Assembly: GCF_021440085.1 (NCBI RefSeq)
Contig: NZ_JAKCPW010000002.1
Location: 124,001 to 188,000, forward strand
Source: Dyadobacter sp. CY261
Lineage (GTDB): Bacteria; Bacteroidota; Bacteroidia; Cytophagales; Spirosomataceae
Length of the DNA stretch: 64,000 nucleotides
Direction of reading: 5' to 3'
Position 1 is the first letter of the stretch. Each line of letters opens with the position of its first letter. The notes under the pieces are model-generated. The model saw only the letters and a program-made list of their open reading frames with translations. It made no database searches and was not told where the DNA came from. Below are positions 8,508-17,696 of the stretch, piece after piece. Position numbers and translations under genes: made by a program.

Positions 8508-10247
8508 TCATTTCGGTACGATCTCCAAAGCAAATACCGAAATCGGTGGAAGCTCCATGTGGACACCGGTAGAAGTGATCTCAGCCGCCCGCAGTTGCAC
8601 CTGGGTTGTTTCAGGAGGAAAAACGGGTTTCAATTTGTACAAACCCGTATTGCCCAGTTTAAGCACGTTGGTCCAGGCGTCCTGCGGTATCTTGACCGTC
8701 GTTTCCACGCTCCGCGATTCGTTAAAATTGTATACAAAAAGCAATTTTTGTTTCTCAGTATATCTCAGATAGCTGTAAATGAATGTTTTGTCGTAATTGG
8801 CAGATTGGCCATCTACATTCACATATTGAAGATCATAGAATCCGCCTGCATACACAGCTTCGTTTTTCAGCACGAATGCATTGAGATTCCGGTAATAATC
8901 GCGCAATGCTTTTTGTTCAGTCGAAAGCAATTCTTCATTGAATTTACCATCATTCACCCATTGCTGTAACTCGGGTACGCCCCAATAATCGAAAATGGTT
9001 GTACGGCCGTCCTCGCCCTGAAAGCCTTCCTGCTGGGTAGGGTCAACGCCCAGTTCCTGCCCAAAATAGATCATCAACGGACCGGTATGTAATGTGGCGC
9101 TCAAAACCATTGCGGGCAGGGACGTCCACGGGTTTCCCGCAAAATACCGCGAGGCAATACGCTGCTCGTCGTGGTTTTCTAGGAAGCGGAGCATATGTTC
9201 GCTAAAATCCCCGGACTCCTGCTGCCAAACCCGCGTAATGTCTTCGGCTGTGCCGTTGCCTTCTATAATCCGCCGCAGTGAGTTGTATAGCCCGACCTTG
9301 TCATACAAATAGTCAAACTTGCCGGTATTGATGTAATTGCGGTATTCATACGGGTTGTAAATCTCTGCGATGAAAATCAACGCAGGGTTTTCCTTCTTTA
9401 CTTCCGGGATCACCCAGCCCCAGAATTCCACCGGCACCATTTCGGCCATATCGCACCGGAATCCGTCGACACCCTTTCGTGTCCAGTAAATAAGAATATC
9501 CCTCATTTTGAGCCAGGTCGAGGGGATGGGGTCGAAGTGCGTGGTGCGGCCATTGAGGTAATCGACGCCGTAGTTCAGCTTGATGGTTTCGTACCAGTCG
9601 TACTGGCTTGGCTGTGCCTGGAACACATCGTTACCGGTGGCTTTGGCGGGACGTTCATGGTAAGGAGCGGCAACGGGCAGCGGCGGAGTGTGGCCTTCCG
9701 GCACCACGAAGTCGTGGTTAGGGATATAATAAAAGTTATTGGCAGGATTGAAACTGACAGTATGATCATCATCTTCCCCAAAATCCCGGATACTTTCCGG
9801 CCGCATATCGGACCAATATTGCCTTGCTACGTGATTGGGAATAAAATCAATGATTACTTTCAAATCGTGCGCGTGGGTTCGGGCCACAAGGTCCTGAAAC
9901 TCCTGCATGCGGTTAGGGACATCCACCGCGAGGTCGGGATCCACGTCGTAATAATCCTTTACTGCGTATGGCGAACCTGCAATGCCCTTCACGATCAACG
10001 GATGGTCGGGATGGATGCCGTATTGCGAGTAATCGGTGAGCGTCGCATGTTCAATCACGCCTGTATACCACAGGTGCGTGACGCCGAATTCTTTCAATGC
10101 GCCGAGCGCTACGTCATCGATGTCGTTGAATTTCCCGGAACCGTTTTCTTCGATCGTGCCGTAAACTTTATTAGTCGTATTTCGGTTGCCGAAGAGACGT
10201 GTAAATATTTGGTATATAATGAATTTATCCTGATTGACAGCGGTCAT
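8508..10247 (-). CDS. GH13 alpha-amylase family enzyme, cytoplasmic
   Basis: The product has 579 residues and no signal peptide. GH13 regions are visible: region I DFIPNH (134-139), region II GFRCDMAEM with nucleophile Asp266, region III FIAEIYNP with acid/base Glu295 and region IV FLENHDEQR with His359-Asp360. The (beta/alpha)8 barrel is followed by a beta-domain from about residue 480. It probably hydrolyses or rearranges alpha-glucosidic bonds of maltodextrins inside the cell. It is divergent from the beta-phosphoglucomutase and GH65 genes, 133 bp away, which together look like an intracellular maltose or maltodextrin pathway. The exact specificity is not readable. Confidence 0.92.
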   Translation of the reverse strand: MTAVNQDKFIIYQIFTRLFGNRNTTNKVYGTIEENGSGKFNDIDDVALGALKEFGVTHLWYTGVIEHATLTDYSQYGIHPDHPLIVKGIAGSPYAVKDYYDVDPDLAVDVPNRMQEFQDLVARTHAHDLKVIIDFIPNHVARQYWSDMRPESIRDFGEDDDHTVSFNPANNFYYIPNHDFVVPEGHTPPLPVAAPYHERPAKATGNDVFQAQPSQYDWYETIKLNYGVDYLNGRTTHFDPIPSTWLKMRDILIYWTRKGVDGFRCDMAEMVPVEFWGWVIPEVKKENPALIFIAEIYNPYEYRNYINTGKFDYLYDKVGLYNSLRRIIEGNGTAEDITRVWQQESGDFSEHMLRFLENHDEQRIASRYFAGNPWTSLPAMVLSATLHTGPLMIYFGQELGVDPTQQEGFQGEDGRTTIFDYWGVPELQQWVNDGKFNEELLSTEQKALRDYYRNLNAFVLKNEAVYAGGFYDLQYVNVDGQSANYDKTFIYSYLRYTEKQKLLFVYNFNESRSVETTVKIPQDAWTNVLKLGNTGLYKLKPVFPPETTQVQLRAAEITSTGVHMELPPISVFALEIVPK

Positions 10248-10380
10248 TTTATGCTGGTTTTTTGATGTCTTTTATGATACTTGCGCGTCGACGTGGGGCT
10301 AGTCCTATGCCCCGTATTTGGCCCTTGGCGCTGCAAATTGCTAATTTTTACTATTTTGCAAGATATTAAATTTGATATGT

Positions 10381-11031
10381 ATGCCCTCAATACAAGCCTG
10401 CCTTTTTGATCTCGACGGTGTAATCGTCGACACTGCGCAGTTCCATTATATAGCCTGGCGGGAAATGGCTCAGGACCTCGGCTTTGACCTGACCCGCGAA
10501 GAAAACGAACGATTAAAAGGGATCAGCCGGATGGAATCGCTTGAAATCGTATTGTCCATCGGCGGTGTTGAACTATCGGAAGATGAAAAAATCCACCGTG
10601 CCACTGTGAAAAATACCCGTTACCTCGAACTGTGCATGCAAATGACATCCGACGACGCCTTACCCGGCGTCCGCGAGTTCCTGGATGAGCTTAAACAGAA
10701 TCAAATACCGAGCGGCCTGGGATCGGCCAGCAAGAATGCGAAAGTGATCCTTGAAAGAATCGATATGCTGCATTATTTCGATACGATCGTCGACGGTACC
10801 CGCATTACCAAAGGCAAGCCCGATCCGCAGGTTTTCCTCATGGGTGCGTCCGATTTGAAAGTTGCACCGGAGCATTGTGCCGTGTTTGAAGATGCGGTGG
10901 CGGGTATTCAGTCGGCAAATGCGGCGGGAATGTTCTCGGTCGGCATCGGAGAACCGTCGGTACTTACCGAGGCTGATATCGTCGTTCCCGGTTTCGAAGG
11001 GTTTGGTTTAGCACAATTGGAAAACGCATGA
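10381..11031 (+). CDS. pgmB: Beta-phosphoglucomutase (HAD superfamily)
   Basis: The product has 216 residues from the ATG at 10381; a TTG three codons upstream is also in frame. The HAD motif I FDLDGVIVDTA carries the nucleophile and acid/base aspartates; motif II is in GLGSASKNA, motif III is in KGKPDPQVF and motif IV is FEDAVAGIQSA. The spacing matches beta-phosphoglucomutase, which converts beta-glucose-1-phosphate to glucose-6-phosphate. It overlaps the GH65 phosphorylase start by 4 bp (ATGA at 11028-11031), the classic arrangement in which the phosphorylase makes the substrate of this mutase. A TAAATTTG box at 10367-10374 is very close to the ATG; no well-spaced -33 element accompanies it. 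Confidence 0.92.
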   Translation: MPSIQACLFDLDGVIVDTAQFHYIAWREMAQDLGFDLTREENERLKGISRMESLEIVLSIGGVELSEDEKIHRATVKNTRYLELCMQMTSDDALPGVREFLDELKQNQIPSGLGSASKNAKVILERIDMLHYFDTIVDGTRITKGKPDPQVFLMGASDLKVAPEHCAVFEDAVAGIQSANAAGMFSVGIGEPSVLTEADIVVPGFEGFGLAQLENA

Positions 11032-13343
11032 AAAACTATATTACACACGATGAATGGAGCATCGTAGAAGATGGCTTTCATCCTGAGCACAACGAAATCA
11101 CCGAAAGCCTGATGAGCCTCGGGAACGGCCGGATGGGCCAGCGCGGCAATTTCGAGGAAGGATATTCGGGGAAAACGCTCCTGGGTAATTATGTGGCAGG
11201 GGTCTATTTCCCGGACAAAACACGGGTGGGTTGGTGGAAAAATGGCTATCCCAACTACTTTGCCAAGGTACTCAACGCCTGTAACTGGACGGGCATCGGT
11301 ATCCGTATAGGTACCGAGGTGCTGGACATGAATACCTGCAAAATCGAGGAATTCCGTCGCGTGCTGAATATGAAAGAGGGCGTGCTCGAGCGTACAGCCA
11401 CTGTCACATTGGCCGGCGGGAAAAAATTGCGCATCTATTCCAAGCGTTTTTGCAGCATGGTCGACGATGAATCCGCCGCGATCGTTTACAGCATGGTCCC
11501 TCTCAATTTTACTGACCATTTCACCATTACCCCGTTCCTCGACGGCAATATCCGCAACCGCGATTCAAATTATGATGAGTCGTTCTGGGATGGTATAGCG
11601 CACGAGGCCATGGGGCAGGAGGGCTACCTTGTATTAGAAACGAAAAGTAATCCTTATCAGGTAGAGCAGTTCCGCGTCGCTACTGGGATGAGATTTGATA
11701 TTAGATTGAATGGAATGCCGGTGAGCTCAACCGTGCAGCACGCATCCCGCGAAAAATACGTCGATGGGAAAGTGCAGCTGGAAGTGAAGGAGGGTCAGCA
11801 GGTCACAATTTATAAATATGCCGTAAACCTCTCGTCGGCCAACCATGCCCACGACGAACTGCTTCCCAAAGCTAAGGCCTACGTTACACGCATTGCGGAG
11901 AAGGGCTTCGACCGTATGTATGCAGAACAGGCGGCTGCCTGGGCAGGAAAATGGGAAAAAAACGACATTACTATCGCTGGCGATGTAGCGGCCCAGCAGG
12001 GTATCCGCTTTAATATCTTCCATTTGGGACAAACCTACACAGGCGAAGACGAGCGCCTGAATATCGGTCCGAAAGGCTTTACAGGTGAAAAATATGGCGG
12101 CAGCACTTATTGGGATACGGAAGCCTATTGCATTCCATTTTACCTCTCGACGGCTGATGACAAAGTAGCCCGCAACTTGCTGGTTTACCGTTACAAACAT
12201 CTGCAAAAGGCGATCGAGAATGCGGCCAAGCTCGGTTTTACCGATGGAGCGGCGCTTTATCCGATGGTAACCATGAATGGGGAGGAATGCCATAATGAAT
12301 GGGAAATTACATTCGAGGAAATTCACCGGAACGGGGCAATAGCGTACGCCATTTACGACTACACGAGGTATACGGGCGACGAAAGCTATGTTAATGATTG
12401 GGGTTTGGATGTCCTGATCGGCATTTCACGGTTCTGGAAACAACGCATCAACTGGTCGGAGGATAAGGGGCAGTATGTGATGCTGGGCGTCACCGGGCCG
12501 AATGAGTACGAGAACAACGTCAACAATAACTGGTACACCAACTACATCGCCTGCTGGACGCTCCGTTACACGTTGGAAGTGATCGACAAGTTGTGGAAAG
12601 AGGATTCCCGGAAACTGAACGAGGTGATTTTTCGTACAAACCTGCAACTCAATACCGAGCTGGCCGATTGGAAGCATATTGTCGACAATATGCATTACCC
12701 GTTTGATGAAACCCGACAGGTGTTTTTACAGCAGCAGGGCTTTTTGGATAAACAGCTGCTTACCGTCGCCGATATCGCCCCGCAGCGCCCCATCAATCAG
12801 CGTTGGTCATGGGACCGGATTCTGCGTTCCTGCTTTATCAAGCAGGCCGATGTATTGCAAGGGCTCTATTTCTTCGAGCACGAATTCGATGCAGCTACTA
12901 TCCGCCGCAATTTCGAGTTCTATGAACCGATGACAGTTCACGAATCCTCGCTCTCGCCTTGTGTACACTCCATCCTGGCAGCGGGTTTGGGATTGCGGGA
13001 GAAAGCTTACGAAATGTACCTGCGCACCGCCCGCCTCGATCTCGACGATTACAACAACGATACCGAGGATGGATTGCATATTACTTCGATGGCCGGAACC
13101 TGGATGAGCGTTGTAAAAGGGTTTGCGGGCCAGCGTGTGAAGGACGGTATGCTTACATTCAAACCTTACATTCCGGTACAATGGGCGGGTTATTCATTCA
13201 GGATCGGGTTCCGTGGTAGTCTGTTGAAGGTTACGGTGTCAAAACAATCTATTTCTATTGAAAATACCTCCGAAACCGCTCTCACTGTTTGGGTTAATGA
13301 TCAAAAGGTGTTTGTCGATGCCCTTGCTTCGGTGCAACTTTAA
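11028..13343 (+). CDS. GH65 family disaccharide phosphorylase, maltose phosphorylase-like
   Basis: The product has 771 residues, the normal GH65 size, with an N-terminal beta-sandwich (1-260), a linker, an (alpha/alpha)6 barrel (about 320-690) and a C-terminal beta-domain. The general acid is probably Glu493 in VTGPNEYENNVNN, equivalent to Glu487 of Lactobacillus brevis maltose phosphorylase. The conserved YWDTEAYC segment (361-368) is also present. It would cleave an alpha-glucobiose with phosphate to glucose and beta-glucose-1-phosphate in the cytoplasm. Maltose is the likeliest substrate given the divergent GH13 gene, but trehalose, kojibiose and nigerose phosphorylases share the fold. The gene overlaps pgmB by 4 bp. 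Confidence 0.92.
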   Translation: MKNYITHDEWSIVEDGFHPEHNEITESLMSLGNGRMGQRGNFEEGYSGKTLLGNYVAGVYFPDKTRVGWWKNGYPNYFAKVLNACNWTGIGIRIGTEVLDMNTCKIEEFRRVLNMKEGVLERTATVTLAGGKKLRIYSKRFCSMVDDESAAIVYSMVPLNFTDHFTITPFLDGNIRNRDSNYDESFWDGIAHEAMGQEGYLVLETKSNPYQVEQFRVATGMRFDIRLNGMPVSSTVQHASREKYVDGKVQLEVKEGQQVTIYKYAVNLSSANHAHDELLPKAKAYVTRIAEKGFDRMYAEQAAAWAGKWEKNDITIAGDVAAQQGIRFNIFHLGQTYTGEDERLNIGPKGFTGEKYGGSTYWDTEAYCIPFYLSTADDKVARNLLVYRYKHLQKAIENAAKLGFTDGAALYPMVTMNGEECHNEWEITFEEIHRNGAIAYAIYDYTRYTGDESYVNDWGLDVLIGISRFWKQRINWSEDKGQYVMLGVTGPNEYENNVNNNWYTNYIACWTLRYTLEVIDKLWKEDSRKLNEVIFRTNLQLNTELADWKHIVDNMHYPFDETRQVFLQQQGFLDKQLLTVADIAPQRPINQRWSWDRILRSCFIKQADVLQGLYFFEHEFDAATIRRNFEFYEPMTVHESSLSPCVHSILAAGLGLREKAYEMYLRTARLDLDDYNNDTEDGLHITSMAGTWMSVVKGFAGQRVKDGMLTFKPYIPVQWAGYSFRIGFRGSLLKVTVSKQSISIENTSETALTVWVNDQKVFVDALASVQL

Positions 13344-13482
13344 TTACCAATAGTTACTTAAGATGATGATATTTATTTAAAAAATTATATTTATCCTGAA
13401 ATTTAGCAAACGGTTAAAGCAATAATTGTAATTTCCCTGGATTACTTGTAGGTTAGTATCTTTTGAGCCATTCACCGCACCC

Positions 13483-15759
13483 ATGGTACAGAAAATCTAC
13501 TTACTTGTAATGACAGGTATGTTGCTGATGTTGAAGGTGTTGTTGCCTCAGCAGGTATCAGCTCAGGATTTTAGTGAGTGTCAGCGAATTGTAAAAGAAC
13601 TTCTACCTGTTTTTAATAAATCATTCGAAGAAAATAGTCCTGCATTGCTTCGTGGTGAAGAGTACCAGCGAGGCGTCAGGAACCTTCAAGCCGCTTATGC
13701 CGCCTATCATAAGCTGGCATTCCAGCCATCGGATTCGGTACAGCGAATGAACAACGAGGCGGTGATCCTGGCCCTTACGGGGAACTATCAGAAAGCATTG
13801 CACATCATGGAAGAGCTGAATCTGGCTGGGCTCGATCCGCACATGCAGTACAACCGGGGGTTGTTTGCATTGCTTTCGGGCAAGTTTGCAGCGGCCCGCG
13901 ATGATTTTGCCGATGCACCGGGTAATTCGGAAGCTAAACTGAACACGTTGGTGTCGTTTGGTAAGCAGAAAAAGTACCAGGAAGCGGCCGGGTTCGCAAG
14001 TGATAACTCGGCTAAAAACACAGGGGGTAAATGGAATTTTAATGTAGGGATGGCCCACAAATACGGTGGGAGAATGGAAGAGGCAGTCGATGAGATTACC
14101 GCTGCGATCCGTCAAAAGGACGAAATGGCCTACCGCTTGCAGCGCGGTGACATCCTGATGCGCACCGGCAATGAAAAGCGGGCTGTGAAGGATTTTGAAA
14201 AAGTGGCGCGCACTCATCCGAAGGCACAGATCCGCTATGCGAACGCGCTCTTATCGCTAAACCAGTTCGGAATGGCGAAAGCTGTTTTTGAAAAATACCT
14301 CGAAAGCGACGACCGGACTTTCCGTGGCGACGCCTATCTCGGAATGGCGCATTCCTCCTATGGACTTAAACAAATCAGCGAGGCACAACGCTACTATAAG
14401 CTGGCTTCCACTTTGAAACGCGAAACACCTGCATTGCAGTCGGGCATTGCAAATACCCACCTTTCCAAGCACGAGTATCAGACTGCGTTTACCCTCTTCG
14501 ATCGTGTTCTCAAAAAAGATTCGACCTATTTGCCCGCATATCTCGGCCGCGCGGTGGCCAATTATGGTCAGAAAAAATATGATCTGGCGCTGAAAGACTT
14601 CAAAAAAGGCGAAAAGGCGCTCAATGAGGATAACACATTCTTCGCTGATCTGTTTGTAACCAAAGCCTTTTCGGAATATTACCTGAAACAAGGCGCGCAG
14701 GCTCAGGAGGACTTTCAGAAAGCCATCAAACTCGATCCGGCACGATATGAAGCACTGGCCGGATTGAGCGGCATTATGATCGACCAAAAGAGATATTCTG
14801 AGGCTGGGCAGTACCTGGCCAAGGCATTGCAATTTGAACAAGGTTATGATTTGATGTGGAGCAACTATGGAAACCTGCTGCTGCATTTCGACATGTTCAA
14901 AAAGGGCTATCAGGTTTTCAAAAAGGCCGTCTCATTAAATCCGGCAAACGTCAATGCCCAAAACGGTTGGGGGATCGTGTTGCTTGAAAACGACCAGCTC
15001 GATAAATCCATGTCTGTTTTCGACAGTCTTGTTCGTGAAAAGCCGGAATTACCCTTCCTCCATAACAACCATGGGATCGTGCAGGCGTACATTGGGAACC
15101 GCCACGCTCAGAAGCATCAGGTTAACGAAGCAAATGCCCGTTACGATGGTGCTTTTGAGGATTTCAAACTTGCTATGGCCGCCGCACCAGGTCGCAAGTT
15201 CTACAATGTAAATCAAGGGAATGTGTACCGTTATATGGAACGCTTCGACGATGCGAAGTTGAGCTACCAGAATTATCAGGATAAAAGTGCACTCAATAAC
15301 ACGGCGGTAATGTATGCTGGCCAGGAGCGGCTCAAAGACGCGAAATATTACCTTGGCATTGCCATCCAGATCGATTCGTTGCACCGCGTTTTTCAATACA
15401 ACATGACGGTACTCGTGAAGGGCAAGCAAAAGGAAATGATGCGGCTTGTTGCGTCATCTGATGAAAACAGCCCTTTTTCCGACATCGGGATCAAATACAG
15501 TCGCGACGGCTTTGTGACAATTTACCTCTACGACTACGACTATGACGTGTTGAGCTTTCCGGGCAGGCATTACATGCCGTTGCCGGTAGCGGAATATCAG
15601 GAAGATTATTTCATTCCTGAATATGATTTTAAATTGATTGCCTACGAAAAGAAGAAGACTGATGGCAGCAAGAAAAAGCACGTTCGGTATCACAGCCAAA
15701 AAGTCAGGATGCCCGGTGTGCGGGGACGGTCAGGTACGAAATGCCCTATACTATTTTAG
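13483..15759 (+). CDS. Secreted tetratricopeptide-repeat protein
   Basis: The product has 758 residues. A signal peptide (LVMTGMLLMLKVLLPQQVSAQ) is followed by degenerate and canonical TPR units over residues about 60-650, for example YEALAGLSGIMIDQKRYSEAGQYLAKAL. The last 110 residues differ: a Tyr/Asp-rich segment (YLYDYDYDVLSFPG) and a basic tail (KKKTDGSKKKHVRY). It is probably a periplasmic or outer-membrane-associated scaffold in a protein complex. It stands alone after the GH65 gene with 139 bp of AT-rich sequence before it, and meets the receiver gene tail to tail. No partner can be named. Confidence 0.8.
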   Translation: MVQKIYLLVMTGMLLMLKVLLPQQVSAQDFSECQRIVKELLPVFNKSFEENSPALLRGEEYQRGVRNLQAAYAAYHKLAFQPSDSVQRMNNEAVILALTGNYQKALHIMEELNLAGLDPHMQYNRGLFALLSGKFAAARDDFADAPGNSEAKLNTLVSFGKQKKYQEAAGFASDNSAKNTGGKWNFNVGMAHKYGGRMEEAVDEITAAIRQKDEMAYRLQRGDILMRTGNEKRAVKDFEKVARTHPKAQIRYANALLSLNQFGMAKAVFEKYLESDDRTFRGDAYLGMAHSSYGLKQISEAQRYYKLASTLKRETPALQSGIANTHLSKHEYQTAFTLFDRVLKKDSTYLPAYLGRAVANYGQKKYDLALKDFKKGEKALNEDNTFFADLFVTKAFSEYYLKQGAQAQEDFQKAIKLDPARYEALAGLSGIMIDQKRYSEAGQYLAKALQFEQGYDLMWSNYGNLLLHFDMFKKGYQVFKKAVSLNPANVNAQNGWGIVLLENDQLDKSMSVFDSLVREKPELPFLHNNHGIVQAYIGNRHAQKHQVNEANARYDGAFEDFKLAMAAAPGRKFYNVNQGNVYRYMERFDDAKLSYQNYQDKSALNNTAVMYAGQERLKDAKYYLGIAIQIDSLHRVFQYNMTVLVKGKQKEMMRLVASSDENSPFSDIGIKYSRDGFVTIYLYDYDYDVLSFPGRHYMPLPVAEYQEDYFIPEYDFKLIAYEKKKTDGSKKKHVRYHSQKVRMPGVRGRSGTKCPILF

Positions 15760-15793
15760 AAGTTAACTGGCACTTAACCCACAACATTCTGCG

Positions 15794-15869
15794 ATTTGAG
15801 TAAAGTTTTCCACTACCGATCGGGAGTAATCCCCAATTGATGTAAGTTTTTCCACTATTTTACTCAAAT
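15794..15869. repeat. Inverted repeat with internal direct repeat between convergent genes
   Basis: ATTTGAGTAAA (15794-15804) and TTTACTCAAAT (15859-15869) are perfect inverted arms. Each is joined to a copy of GTTTTCCACTA (15805-15815; second copy with one extra T at 15846-15857). The element fills the gap between the TPR and receiver genes and may form a long-loop hairpin acting as terminator. Confidence 0.5.
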
Positions 15870-15884
15870 GCCGAAGACTTCGAT

Positions 15885-16262
15885 TCATGCTTCACCATTG
15901 AGCTTTGTGAAGATATTCTTGACTTCTACAAAACTGATCGGCTTGTCAAGAAAGAAATCTGCACCATTTCGGAATGCTTCATCTCTCAGGTTAGTCATGG
16001 CACTCATCATAACTACCTTTGCGCGTTTGCTGGGATGAACTTCGCGTATATTCATAATGGCTTCAACGCCTTTTCCATCCGGTAAGTTATTGTCAATGAA
16101 TATCCAATCGGGACACATATCCCGTACGCACTCCAAACCCTCTGTCAAAGAAGCAACTACCCTGATCGAACCCTCGGGTGTTTTAATATTCAGTTGCCTT
16201 ACTAGAAAATTGCGCATCAGCACTCCCAAATCCCTTTCATCTTCAATAATAACAATTTTCAT
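15885..16262 (-). CDS. Stand-alone response regulator receiver domain
   Basis: The product has 125 residues, one CheY-like domain and no output domain. It shows the acidic pair in IIEDE, phospho-acceptor Asp57 in IFIDNNLPDG, the Ser/Thr-position MMSAMT and Lys107 in FFLDKPIS. Such proteins act as phosphate shuttles or bind a partner when phosphorylated. There is no kinase beside it; the nearest is the soluble receiver-PAS-kinase at 20654. An insertion (NIKTPEGS) near residue 25-32 makes the first loop a little longer than in CheY. Confidence 0.88.
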   Translation of the reverse strand: MKIVIIEDERDLGVLMRNFLVRQLNIKTPEGSIRVVASLTEGLECVRDMCPDWIFIDNNLPDGKGVEAIMNIREVHPSKRAKVVMMSAMTNLRDEAFRNGADFFLDKPISFVEVKNIFTKLNGEA

Positions 16263-16615
16263 AGCGCTGTGTGAGAAGTAATAATTTCAGCCATCGGTAG
16301 TGGAGGTATTATCCCGGCGCTATCAGGTAGCGTTTTGGATATATGAATAACCTTTGTGAGGATTAGGCAATAATCCTGCCATATGGGAAGATGAAGGCCG
16401 ATTTTCTGCTTATCCGGTATGTAACATTTTTACACCGAATAGGGCGTTAATTTTACAATCGGGGTCCGCAGTAGAATATTTCTGACACTTATGCTTTCTC
16501 TATAATGTATTCATTGCTAGTTTAGTGTGTGAAAGAAGGATTGAACTGTGCGTTTGGTACAGGATTTTCGTCAATTCCAGAAAGAACCAAATGATCCACA
16601 TAAATCGAGTAAGTT
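16263..16615. other. Divergent intergenic region, no gene seen
   Basis: This 353 bp gap lies between the receiver gene (minus) and the YtxH gene (plus). I see no convincing coding frame, RNA or hairpin. A TTTGGTACAGGATTTTCG stretch at about 16554 faintly recalls a sigma-54 site but lacks the GC doublet at -12. Confidence 0.5.
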
Positions 16616-16900
16616 ATGTCAGCAAATAAAATCATCCTTGGGATAGTAGGGGCGGCGGTAGCCGGCGTTGTAATCGGACTGCTCGTTGCACCCGAAGACA
16701 GTAAGAAGACTATCAAGAAGCTTAGAAAGAAAACGAACAGCCTAGCGGGTGATCTGATCGCTGCCTTGGAGAAAAGTAAAGCCAAAGCGACCGACGTGGT
16801 AGCCGATCTTAAAAAGGACGGAAAGTCATACGCCGATGAGGCTACCGGCAAGGCCGAAGAATATGTTGATTCCGCACGGGCACAGGTAGGAAACCTTTAA
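16616..16900 (+). CDS. YtxH-domain protein
   Basis: The product has 94 residues. One N-terminal glycine-rich hydrophobic helix (IILGIVGAAVAGVVIGLLVAP) is followed directly by a charged, Lys/Ala-rich amphipathic region (DSKKTIKKLRKK to the end) that should form a long helix or coiled coil. This is the YtxH layout: a small membrane-anchored protein often induced by envelope or general stress. Function is unknown. The next gene starts 10 bp downstream, so the two are likely co-transcribed. Confidence 0.82.
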   Translation: MSANKIILGIVGAAVAGVVIGLLVAPEDSKKTIKKLRKKTNSLAGDLIAALEKSKAKATDVVADLKKDGKSYADEATGKAEEYVDSARAQVGNL

Positions 16901-16910
16901 TTCAGAATGG

Positions 16911-17222
16911 ATGGAATCGACGAATGATCAAACCAAGCCGGAGAAAGCAAAAATATCCGTTTCAGATACGGTCGATTACTTCAAAGACCTCATGGCAGCG
17001 GGTCCTGGCGGTGTTGCGGGCCGCGGGGCCGAAATTGGCCTGGGTGCCATATTAGCCCGCACGGCGCTAAGGCGACTGCCGGTGCCGCTTAATGTAGTTG
17101 CCCCACTGCTTATCGAGAAGGTTATTATGAAGTATGGCGTAGAAGAAGGCAGGGAGCTGTTACTGAAAGGGTTGTACTGGGTTAAAAAGGCGACCGACGA
17201 CGAGCCATTACAGCCTGCCTGA
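16911..17222 (+). CDS. Small conserved protein of unknown function
   Basis: The product has 103 residues. A charged N-terminus is followed by a Gly/Ala-rich stretch (AAGPGGVAGRGAEIGLGAILARTALRRL as pieces) and a moderately hydrophobic segment (LPVPLNVVAPLLIEKVIM), perhaps one membrane-associated helix. I recognise no family. It follows the YtxH gene by 10 bp and precedes a strong terminator, making a two-gene unit, so it may act with YtxH at the membrane. Confidence 0.7.
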   Translation: MESTNDQTKPEKAKISVSDTVDYFKDLMAAGPGGVAGRGAEIGLGAILARTALRRLPVPLNVVAPLLIEKVIMKYGVEEGRELLLKGLYWVKKATDDEPLQPA

Positions 17223-17696
17223 CCGGCGCATATGAACTGACTATCAAAACCCTCCCCATTCGGAGGGTTTTGTCGTTTATGGGTCGGCAAGGGTTTTGCA
17301 TTTCGTATAGTCTATACTCACCATAGCAAGCGGTGTAATGCGAGCCGCAGAGAGGTAGTCCCTGCATCTGAAAATTCGGAGCTGGACGTTCAAAAAAAAT
17401 AGCGGTATCGTTTGATTTTCAATCAGATGGGGCGGGGTGCAAACTGGGTCGGAGGGGCAACGGTAAAACTTGTATGGGTACCTAAATGAGTTGTTTGTAA
17501 GGTTGCGAATGCTGTCTATGGCGGTAAAGAAGGCGTTTTGAAATGGGGATTCGCGCTACATTCCGAATTATAATACTCAGTATGTGGAAATAACTACGCA
17601 ATCTTCGGTTATGCGCCTATTCGTTGAGTTAAGATTGGATAAAGAATCGTAAATTTAAAGCACCAAGAATATTTAAATTTTACCCTTAGTTGCTAT
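17223..17696. other. Intergenic region upstream of rpoN
   Basis: This 474 bp gap begins with the terminator at 17246-17271, then shows a short palindrome GTATAGTCTATAC at 17307-17319. The last 60 bp before rpoN are AT-rich (TAAATTTA at about 17650) and may hold its promoter, one base off the TAnnTTTG box. No gene or structured RNA is visible in the middle part. Confidence 0.5.
17246..17271 (+). terminator. Rho-independent terminator
   Basis: AAAACCCTCC pairs perfectly with GGAGGGTTTT around the loop CCATTC. It ends the YtxH two-gene unit 24 bp after its stop. Confidence 0.8.

Noticed and set aside
9537..10265. Open frame of 242 codons opposite the GH13 gene
   Set aside because: The GH13 frame holds all catalytic regions; this one has none and extends into its promoter side.
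17280..17400. Possible tRNA or small RNA in the gap before rpoN
   Set aside because: No cloverleaf, GTTCRA-type T loop or CCA end could be found; only a short palindrome is present.
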